Source of the DNA: Streptomyces roseoverticillatus
GTDB lineage: Bacteria; Actinomycetota; Actinomycetes; Streptomycetales; Streptomycetaceae
Length of the DNA: 64,000 nucleotides
Assembly (NCBI RefSeq): GCF_000719265.1
Contig: NZ_JOFL01000006.1
Location: 496,001-560,000, forward strand
Direction of reading: 5' to 3'
Part shown: piece after piece, positions 43,816 through 51,219 of the stretch
How positions within the stretch are numbered: the stretch's first letter is position 1
How the letters are laid out: the number at the start of each line of letters is the position of its first letter
The notes under the pieces: model-generated
Seen by the model: only the letters and a program-made list of their open reading frames with translations
What the model was told of the DNA's origin: nothing
Database searches by the model: none
Position numbers and translations under genes: made by a program

Positions 43816-44991
43816 CTACTTGACGGACAGCCGGCCCTTGTCCGGGGCGCTCAGGCAGCCGAAGGGGAACCACGTCGCGTCGAGTTTCGCGGTCGGGCCG
43901 GTGTTCTCGACGCTGACGGTGATCCTTACGCGGTCGCCGTCGCGGACCACGGCGGTCAAGTGGCCTTCCCTGCGCGCCGGAAGGGTGATGGTGTGGTCCG
44001 TGGCACTGGAGGGGGCGATGACGGTGAGTTTGGCTTTGCCGGACGCGCCGGACGGCCCTTCCGTGCGGAGGGTTGCGAGCAGCAGGCCGCTTGTAGGCGC
44101 CGGTGCCGATTCCAGGGGGGTTTCCTGGCCGGGGTCCGTGCTGCGTTTGGCTTCCGGGACCAGTTTCTGCGGGCTCCCGAAGATGCGGGTGGTGCCGTTG
44201 ACGGTGAGCTTCCCGACCTGGAGATCCCCTTCGGCCACGAGGACGAACACGGCTTTTGTGTCCGTGCGGCTGTTTTTCTCCGCCGTCAGCACGAAGACGG
44301 TCCGCTCCGTCAGCTGGTCGGTTTCGTACGTACACAGGCCGGAGTCCGGATCCCGGTAGTAACGAGGTGTGCTCTTCTGGGCCGGCTTGGTCCTCCTGGC
44401 CTTGCCCCCGGCGGTCCAGGTGAGGGTGTAGTCCGGTGAGGGCTCTTTGGGTTTGTCGTTCCAGGTGAGCTTGACGCTCTTGCCCCGCTCGGCGTTGAAG
44501 GGCGTGGCCTTGAGGTTCTGGATCAGGGAGCCGACGGTGCCAGGGCCGATCAGATGGCTCTCCCTGGCTGTAGTGGCGGACTGGCCGTCGACGGCACCCG
44601 CCACGGTGGTGACGGCCTGGACGACGGCTTCGGTGATGCGGGGCAGGGCCAGGGTGAAGTCGACCTTGCCACCGGCAGGGATGACCCGTCGCGAGGGCCC
44701 GGGCGTGGCGGTGAAGCGGGCCTGTTCGTCCTCGGCCGTAATGCTCCAGGTGTCGGTACCGCTGTCCTCCTCACCTTGGAACGCAACGCCATCGGTGCCG
44801 AAGGGCGTGCATTCGCCGTCGTCCTTGCCGTCCCGGGCGAGCGTGAGGGTGACCTGGTCGCAGCGGAACGGCTCCGCGTCGTGGTTGGTGAACGTCACGG
44901 TGTACGTCGCGCTGTCGCTGCCGTCTCCGTCGTCCGGGTGCGGGGCCAGCTCGCAGAAGATCCGGGGCGGCCTGGCGGCGGTGGTGGTCAT
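43816..44991 (-). CDS. Locus B fibre-type paralogue 1, 391 aa
   Basis: 391 residues; the ATG overlaps the stop of the 1294-residue gene (ATGA). The N-terminal half has TYTVTFTNHDAEPFRCDQVT, an early Cys-containing sandwich also seen in the locus A fibre protein (HIVVSNGGAESVYCREIIFS). Then comes SVKLTWNDKPKEPSPDYTLT, matching AVHLTWRGPRTLDYT there. The core block VLVAEGDLQVGKLTVNGTTR follows, then a C-terminal domain (about 285-391) ending LDATWFPFGCLSAPDKG. It holds the same position, directly after the coiled-coil protein, as the 472-residue protein in locus A. Function unknown. Confidence 0.78.
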   Translation of the reverse strand: MTTTAARPPRIFCELAPHPDDGDGSDSATYTVTFTNHDAEPFRCDQVTLTLARDGKDDGECTPFGTDGVAFQGEEDSGTDTWSITAEDEQARFTATPGPSRRVIPAGGKVDFTLALPRITEAVVQAVTTVAGAVDGQSATTARESHLIGPGTVGSLIQNLKATPFNAERGKSVKLTWNDKPKEPSPDYTLTWTAGGKARRTKPAQKSTPRYYRDPDSGLCTYETDQLTERTVFVLTAEKNSRTDTKAVFVLVAEGDLQVGKLTVNGTTRIFGSPQKLVPEAKRSTDPGQETPLESAPAPTSGLLLATLRTEGPSGASGKAKLTVIAPSSATDHTITLPARREGHLTAVVRDGDRVRITVSVENTGPTAKLDATWFPFGCLSAPDKGRLSVK

Positions 44992-47900
44992 GGCCGGGGC
45001 TCCTGCTGGGGGGTGGAGTGACGCTTGGCGGGCGCGGGTGGCGTGTGGGTGAGGTAGCCGCTGGTGGCGACGGGCGGGGAGTCCCCGTAGGCGACCAGGG
45101 CGTCGGCGGCCTCCACGGGCCGTTCGGTCCAGGCCGGCGGCAACCAGGGCTGCGGCAGGGGCAGGTGTTCGGGGGCGGTGCGTTCGCCCCAGGACCACGT
45201 ACCGGGCCGGCCGGCGGGCACGGGGAGGACGGCGGAGGCCGGGGTGGAGTCCGGAAGCTCCGGCGGCGCGGGGCGGGTGGTGAGGAGTACGGGTCCCGCG
45301 GGGATGCCGATCCGAAGCCGTGCGAGGACCTCGGTGACCAGGGCGGGCGGCAGGCGAAGGCTGCCGGTGGGCAGGATCCCGGTGTACGCGCCGACGGACG
45401 CGAAGGGATCCATCAGCAGAGTCGGATACGCGGCGGTGAGCGGGTCGGTGTCCTCGCTCGTGGCCATCGGCGCCCAGCGCGCGAGCACCGTGAGGGGGTC
45501 GTCGTCGATCCACTTGAGCCAGGTGGAGGCCTTCGGCGGCTTGTGCACGACGTGCAGGTGGGTATAGCTGGGGATGGCGCGGGGGAGGTCGCCGACGGTG
45601 GCGTAGTAGCCGATGAGTCCGTCACGGAGGTCCCAGCCGGCGCCGAGCACGACCGGCCACGCACTCGTCCACAGCGGGTGGCCGTCTCCCGGCTCGGGCG
45701 TCTTGAGCGCGGCTTTCCAGCCGTCCTCGCGGGGATTCGCGAGCGGTGGCCCGTCCAGTTCCAGGCCGACGCGGGCGCGCACGAGGGCCAGCGGTCGTCC
45801 GGCGAGGACGCACAGGGTGCGGTCGCGGTCGCCGACAGGTGGTGCGACCGTGTGCAAGCCGCGGTCGATGGCGGCCAGGAGTTCACGGAACCGGTGGGGC
45901 TTGACCCGCTCCCCGGAGGGGAGGCTCCGGCCGGCTCGCCGGTCGGCGTCCTTGTCGATGAGGTCGCGCAGGAAGCCGGCGAGGTGCGGGTATTCCACGG
46001 CGAAGCCGGCGCTCAGGACATCGGCCGGGGTCAGCCAGGGTGACCCGGGCAGCGGCAGCCAGCCGACCGCCTGTTGTTCGGGTTTCCCGGTGGGACCGAT
46101 GAGCCGGACCTCGCCCAGGCCTTGTCCGTGCGGGCCGTGTACCAGCAATGATCGCGTTGCCATGGCGTGGGGCGTGCTGTGCGCCAGCAGCCATCCGCAC
46201 ACCGGTGTGTCCTCGGTCAGGGCGGGGTCGGTGTGGACGTCCAGGACGGGTGTGGGGGCGGTCGACCGGTGAGGCAGGAAGTCCAGGCGGAGCCGGGCCG
46301 GTTGTGCGAGCCGGGGGGAACGCTGGATGAACCGGTGCGCGTTGTCCGACTCCGCCGGGTAGCGCGGTGTCATGCCGGGCGACCGGCGCGGGATGAGGCT
46401 GAGCGCGTCCTGTTCGTCGCCGGGTCTGATGATGTCGAAGGCGTGGCCGAAGCGGTCGGACACCGCCAGCCTGGTGAGCGTCAGCTGGCCCGCGCAGACG
46501 GGCTGGAAGCGGCTGTCCCTGCCGCGTGGGTCGGGGACAGCGATGTTGGGCACACCGAGCAGCGGGTTCAGGTCCTTGTGCGCCGGCAGCGGATCGCCGC
46601 CGGAGCCCCGGCGACGCTGCGTACACCAGGCGTGCAGGCCGTCGAGGCTCTGGGAGAGCAGGTCCCATCCGGCGACGCGGTCGTTGAGCGCGTTCAGCTC
46701 CTTCGAGGGCGCGTCGGGGTAGGTGCTGTGATGGTCCTTGATGCGTTTGTGCCAGGTGAACAGTGGTACGGACGACAGCAGCACCTTGCCCTTCGCCACC
46801 TCCTTGAGCCTGGCGGGCCGGTGCTTTTCGGTCTGGTGGTGTTCGACGCCGTCGAGCTTCCAGTGCTCCTTGCCGTGGGGGAGGGGGTAGTAGTCGACCT
46901 GCCAGTGCAGGTGCAGTGGTTGCCAGGGCTGCTGCCACAGGAACGTCCGGGCCGGCCAGGCAGCGGCCTCGGGGATCACGGCGTTGTGTTCGGCCATCAC
47001 GGTGTCCAGGGCGCGTCGCGCTCTGGGCAGCACACTCTTTGACGCGTTTCCGAACCCGGCAGCCGTCTCGCTGATCACGGTGAACTCCGTGAGCAGCTTC
47101 TGCAGCGCGGAGAAGGGCAGGCGAGTGGTGGGCGTCTCCAGAGCCTGTCGCAGCGCGGCGAAATTCGGCGGCTCGGGGGCTGCTTTCCCCGTAATGTCCG
47201 TGCCCTTGACAGTGATCTTGTCGATGAGCTGGCGGGGCAGCCTGCAGGGCAGGGGTTTCTCCGCGGCAGGCGAAAGTTCCTTCTCCAGCCCTGCTCCGCG
47301 GACGAGGAGGACGGGGTCGGCGGCCTCGAAGAAGGAGGGCCGGGGGACACGCGTGAGTGTCCAGCCCTTCCGCAGCCACTTCGGCCGGGTTTTCTCGCCA
47401 CCGGTCAGCAGTTCCCGGACGGCTCCGGCGGCAGATCGCGTGGCCTCGGCGGCGTCTTTGGCCCTGCGCGCCACAGTGCCGGTCCCGGCGGGGTCCAGCG
47501 CGCGGGCGCACTGCGCGGCGAAGTCCTTGGGCGGCTGTCCCAGCCCGGACATCCACCACAGGTCGTAGAGGTGCCGCCGGAGCTCGGCTTCCTTGCGTTC
47601 GGCTCTGTCGAGCCGTTCCTGCCGCTGGTTGAGTTCCGCCAGCGTCGCCTGCTCGTGCTGGGTGAGCCGCAGTTGTTCCGGCCCGGCGTCGGGATCGACG
47701 GGCGGGGCGGCCTGCCAGGCGTATCCGCCGTGCCCTGCGTGGAACCCGGTGCGGTGCACGGCGGCGTCCAGAGCCCGCACACCGTCGTCCATGGCGGTGT
47801 CCAGCGTCTCCAGCTCTCCGGTCTGGAAGGCGTTGAGCAGGAGCATCGCATCCTGCAGTGCCTTGCCCTGCCACTGCCCGGAGGTGGACTTCCTGTCCTC

Positions 47901-48872
47901 GACGCAGTCCTTGACCAGCGCTGCCATCGCGTCCGCAGGGCCGTGACCGACAGCGATCTTGGTCGCTGCCGAATCGGTCGGCCTGCGGGACGGCAACGGC
48001 AGGTCGGCCCCCCAGCGAAGCCCCACCACGGACCCGACGTACAGCGATCGCTCGCGTACCGAGGCGTCCGGGGCCTGCCACTGCAGCAGGTTCAGGAGCT
48101 GGGTATAGCGGTCCGACGCCCCGGCCAGTTGCTGCCAGGCCGCGGAGTCCTGGTCCTCGGCCCCGAAGTAGAACTCCAGCAGATCCGTGGCCTGCCCCTG
48201 ATGCAGCGGGTCGTCCTCGGCGGCGCTGTGCCAGCCGACGACCAGGTAGTCGATGCTGCCGTCCGGCAGGCTTCCCGGGGAGGACGCGTCGCCCCTGCCG
48301 GTGGCGAGGTCGTGCAGGGAGAAGACGTCGGCGTTGTAGGGCTGGTAGGCCGCGAACTCCGGGATGCCGGGCCCCATGGAGGTCAGGCGTACGCGTGGGG
48401 CCCGTGGGTCTTCCTGCCAGGGAGCCTTGGCGAGGTCGTGCCGGCGGCCGATGTAGCACTCGTGACCGAACGGCGAGGTGGCGCCGTCGCTCGCAGGGGT
48501 CTTCTGCCGGGTGCTGGTGTAGTCGCTCTCGATGACCCAGCCGGTGACCACAGGCTTGCCGACCGTGTCCCCGGAGGGCCGGAAGTGGCGCACCACCAGC
48601 CACCGGTTGGGGGCCGGCGGGTGGACGGGAGCAGCCGCCGCGCGGTCCCCGGCGCGCATCCGCCCCGCGCACAGGGCATCCGGGAGCTGCCAGTGCACGT
48701 AGACGCCCAGCCCCGGGGCCGTGTTGCTGAAGGGATCCTGCTGGGGATCCTTGCGCTTCTTCTGCTGGAAGAACAAAGGGGCCCTGTAGAACGTGTGGCC
48801 CACGACAGGCCGGCTGACGACCAGCGCCTCGACGTCGACAGGGACGACGAGCGGATCCGGGTGGTCAGCCAT
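44988..48872 (-). CDS. Locus B third protein, 1294 aa, with central coiled coil
   Basis: 1294 residues, homologous to the 1180-residue locus A protein. N-terminal matches are EALVVSRPVVG, GVYVHWQLPDAL and PNRWLVVRHF. A heptad-like helix begins at about residue 410 (LNQRQERLDRAERKEAELRR) and ends in LYDLWWMSG, at the same position as in locus A. Further matches are TFLWQQPWQPLHLHWQVDYY and GRPLALVRARVGLELDGPP. It overlaps the previous gene by 8 bases and the next by 4. The extra about 110 residues are spread over insertions in the middle and C-terminal parts. No catalytic motif or signal peptide is visible. A scaffold role is inferred. Confidence 0.82.
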   Translation of the reverse strand: MADHPDPLVVPVDVEALVVSRPVVGHTFYRAPLFFQQKKRKDPQQDPFSNTAPGLGVYVHWQLPDALCAGRMRAGDRAAAAPVHPPAPNRWLVVRHFRPSGDTVGKPVVTGWVIESDYTSTRQKTPASDGATSPFGHECYIGRRHDLAKAPWQEDPRAPRVRLTSMGPGIPEFAAYQPYNADVFSLHDLATGRGDASSPGSLPDGSIDYLVVGWHSAAEDDPLHQGQATDLLEFYFGAEDQDSAAWQQLAGASDRYTQLLNLLQWQAPDASVRERSLYVGSVVGLRWGADLPLPSRRPTDSAATKIAVGHGPADAMAALVKDCVEDRKSTSGQWQGKALQDAMLLLNAFQTGELETLDTAMDDGVRALDAAVHRTGFHAGHGGYAWQAAPPVDPDAGPEQLRLTQHEQATLAELNQRQERLDRAERKEAELRRHLYDLWWMSGLGQPPKDFAAQCARALDPAGTGTVARRAKDAAEATRSAAGAVRELLTGGEKTRPKWLRKGWTLTRVPRPSFFEAADPVLLVRGAGLEKELSPAAEKPLPCRLPRQLIDKITVKGTDITGKAAPEPPNFAALRQALETPTTRLPFSALQKLLTEFTVISETAAGFGNASKSVLPRARRALDTVMAEHNAVIPEAAAWPARTFLWQQPWQPLHLHWQVDYYPLPHGKEHWKLDGVEHHQTEKHRPARLKEVAKGKVLLSSVPLFTWHKRIKDHHSTYPDAPSKELNALNDRVAGWDLLSQSLDGLHAWCTQRRRGSGGDPLPAHKDLNPLLGVPNIAVPDPRGRDSRFQPVCAGQLTLTRLAVSDRFGHAFDIIRPGDEQDALSLIPRRSPGMTPRYPAESDNAHRFIQRSPRLAQPARLRLDFLPHRSTAPTPVLDVHTDPALTEDTPVCGWLLAHSTPHAMATRSLLVHGPHGQGLGEVRLIGPTGKPEQQAVGWLPLPGSPWLTPADVLSAGFAVEYPHLAGFLRDLIDKDADRRAGRSLPSGERVKPHRFRELLAAIDRGLHTVAPPVGDRDRTLCVLAGRPLALVRARVGLELDGPPLANPREDGWKAALKTPEPGDGHPLWTSAWPVVLGAGWDLRDGLIGYYATVGDLPRAIPSYTHLHVVHKPPKASTWLKWIDDDPLTVLARWAPMATSEDTDPLTAAYPTLLMDPFASVGAYTGILPTGSLRLPPALVTEVLARLRIGIPAGPVLLTTRPAPPELPDSTPASAVLPVPAGRPGTWSWGERTAPEHLPLPQPWLPPAWTERPVEAADALVAYGDSPPVATSGYLTHTPPAPAKRHSTPQQEPRP

Positions 48873-51219
48873 GATCTCCTCCGACAGCGGTATTGACGAT
48901 CAACTTCTGTGCTCCGTTGAAGAACTGGAGCCCGAGGCCTGCGGGCGTCAGCGTCGCCTCGGGTGACAGGCCACCGTCCTTCCGGAGCAGGGCTTCCATG
49001 ACCTGTACCAGCGTTCTGCCTTCGGGCGGGGGCTTGGCGCGGTCGTCGATGTTCAGCACCTCGGTGCTTCGGGAGGGGGCTGCGCCGGTGCTCGCGGCAG
49101 GGCCCCGTGTGCAGGCGTACACGCCGGCGAGTGCGCCCGCCGGGGTGCCGACGCCCTTGTCCGCGCCCGCGGCGGTCACCCGCCGGAGGTGGAGCGTGCC
49201 GTTGCCCTCGGTGGAGTCGATGCCGAAACTCAGTGCCTGTGGAGGCTCGGACAGCACCACACGGTCGGGCCGGCCGGTGAACAGCAGGAGGAGGACGTCG
49301 GGGGCGGGCCGGCGGGTGAAGAGCTTCAGGTGGGGATCGGGCTCTTTGCGGGAGACTTCGCAGGTCAGCTCGGGCCAGTGACTGATCAGGGCCGAACGGA
49401 CCAGCATGCCCATGACCGGTGCCCGTTGCCCGTCCCGGATCTCCAGCAGTCTCCGGGCCAGATGCCGGTCCAGCGAGGTGGCGATTCCCAGGCTCAGGGC
49501 TCCGGCGCGCAGTGCGTCCAGCCAGTGCCGGTCGACGTGGAAGAGGCGCAGACTCTCGGGCGGCAGCATCCGCAGGTTGGGTACGAGGAAGTGGAACGGC
49601 ACCGCGTCCAGCAGTTTCGCGCGGTCGCTCCCCGCGGCGGCGAGGTCGGCAGAGACGTCGTCAGCGGTCTGCGCCAGGACGGACGCGTACGCCTGGTTCA
49701 GGACGGCGTCCTCGGACGGGTGCGAATCCGGGGCCTGCTCGCCGGGGCCGTCGCGGAGCAGAGCCGACAGCGCCGCGGTCCAGTCGCCCTCCGAGCCGCC
49801 CGGGTCGCCGGCCGCCACGCTGACCGTCTTCTCCGGTACGGATCCCTTGCGCCCGAGACCGCTGGTGATTCTGGCCCCGACGTCGTCGGCGGTGAGCAAC
49901 TTGCGGAAGCGTGAGAGGGCGGGCCCGGTCCCGCCGACGCCGCCGTCGACCGCCACCGCGGCAACGAGGCGCTGCATGGCGCTCATGGCCTTGCCCCGCG
50001 CGCGCCCCAGGGCCGTGGCCAGGTCGATATTGGCCAGTGCCAGCAGGCGCCCTGCCTCGAAGGCACAGGCGTAGCTGGTGTCGAAGACTCCGTCTTCCTT
50101 CACGTAGATCAACGACGAGGCAGCGGACGGGAGGGGCGGTGGGTTGCTCCCCGGGCCCTGTGCGGGTGACGGGGTGAACGGTCCGCGGTACCAAGCGGTG
50201 GTCTCCTCACCCGATGGCAGCCGGGAGGCCAGCGCCACGTAGCCGTGGGCCCGGCGCTGCCGTACGCGCTCGTGGACCGGCTCCTTCCCTGAGGATGCGG
50301 GGGTGGGCAGCCGCAGCGACGGTTCCTTCTTCGCGCTCTTGAGCAGGCCCTTTGCCAGTGCCTGGAAGTCGGCGGCCTTCGCGGTGCATTCGAATGACCA
50401 GGACCACAGGGAGACGAACCTGACCGCCTCGAACGTCGTGGATCTCGTCGGCCCCTGGAGGAAGTCGTAGGTGCCATGGCCCTCCAGAGAGACCAGGTGC
50501 GCGGTGTAGCGCACACCCTGGCTGCGCGGGAAGCGGTTGCCGATCACCACACCGAAGCGGCCCTCTTCCAGTTTTCGTTCGACGGCCTGGTACGTGGAGT
50601 CGGCCTGCGCCGCCACGATCTTCACGTCCCGGACATGGGCGAGGAAAGGCAGTTCGTTCCGGCGGGGGAGGAGCTCGCCGAGCGCGTCCCGCTTCACGTC
50701 GATCGTGCGGCAGGCCGTGCCGGCCGCCGCCGGGGGGAGATCGCCCAGCAGCGGCAGCAGGACCGGTCCCTTCTGCCGCGCGGTACCGGCCACCTCGGCA
50801 ACCGGGCGTACGGGGCTGAACTGCTTCCGCGTCGGGTCTTCGCGCAGGTCGTGCTCGGTCACCAGCATCACGGCCAGCCAGGGCTCTCCCTTCGCGGGCT
50901 GCCTGTCGCCTCCGATCCGTCGTGCCCAGGGAAGGGAAGCCGACCTGACCGTGATGTGCGGCAGCACCAACTGGTAGCTTCCCGCCGTGTCGGCCGGCGG
51001 ATACACGCCGAGCACTTTTTGCGGGTCGAGGCCGAACCGGGGAGCGTCCACCACGACCGGTTGCTCGGCCACAGGCAGCGGCTCGGCACCGCCCTGGGGT
51101 CCGACGGCCACGGTGTGCGCCGCTTCGATCGTGTAGGTGCCCGCTGCCAGGCTCGGCGTCAGGTCGTCCCGGAAGTCCACCTGGAGCTGCCTGGCGGTCG
51201 TGCTGGGGGACATGGTCAT
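48865..51219 (-). CDS. Locus B second protein, 784 aa, paralogue of the locus A 791-aa protein
   Basis: 784 residues; the ATG at 51219 overlaps the previous stop (TGATG), with GAAGG and GAGG upstream; ATG 51213 is the alternative. It matches the locus A protein in LQVDFRDDLTPSLAAGTYT, PRFGLDPQKVLGVYPP, YTAHLVSLEG, FVSLWSWSFE, AWYRGPFTPSP and PFHFLVPNLRMLPPESLRLF. The length and order of parts are the same, but identity looks moderate, so the two loci diverged long ago or came from different sources. No enzymatic motif is visible. It sits between the DUF6603 and coiled-coil genes, as in locus A. Confidence 0.82.
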   Translation of the reverse strand: MTMSPSTTARQLQVDFRDDLTPSLAAGTYTIEAAHTVAVGPQGGAEPLPVAEQPVVVDAPRFGLDPQKVLGVYPPADTAGSYQLVLPHITVRSASLPWARRIGGDRQPAKGEPWLAVMLVTEHDLREDPTRKQFSPVRPVAEVAGTARQKGPVLLPLLGDLPPAAAGTACRTIDVKRDALGELLPRRNELPFLAHVRDVKIVAAQADSTYQAVERKLEEGRFGVVIGNRFPRSQGVRYTAHLVSLEGHGTYDFLQGPTRSTTFEAVRFVSLWSWSFECTAKAADFQALAKGLLKSAKKEPSLRLPTPASSGKEPVHERVRQRRAHGYVALASRLPSGEETTAWYRGPFTPSPAQGPGSNPPPLPSAASSLIYVKEDGVFDTSYACAFEAGRLLALANIDLATALGRARGKAMSAMQRLVAAVAVDGGVGGTGPALSRFRKLLTADDVGARITSGLGRKGSVPEKTVSVAAGDPGGSEGDWTAALSALLRDGPGEQAPDSHPSEDAVLNQAYASVLAQTADDVSADLAAAGSDRAKLLDAVPFHFLVPNLRMLPPESLRLFHVDRHWLDALRAGALSLGIATSLDRHLARRLLEIRDGQRAPVMGMLVRSALISHWPELTCEVSRKEPDPHLKLFTRRPAPDVLLLLFTGRPDRVVLSEPPQALSFGIDSTEGNGTLHLRRVTAAGADKGVGTPAGALAGVYACTRGPAASTGAAPSRSTEVLNIDDRAKPPPEGRTLVQVMEALLRKDGGLSPEATLTPAGLGLQFFNGAQKLIVNTAVGGDHG

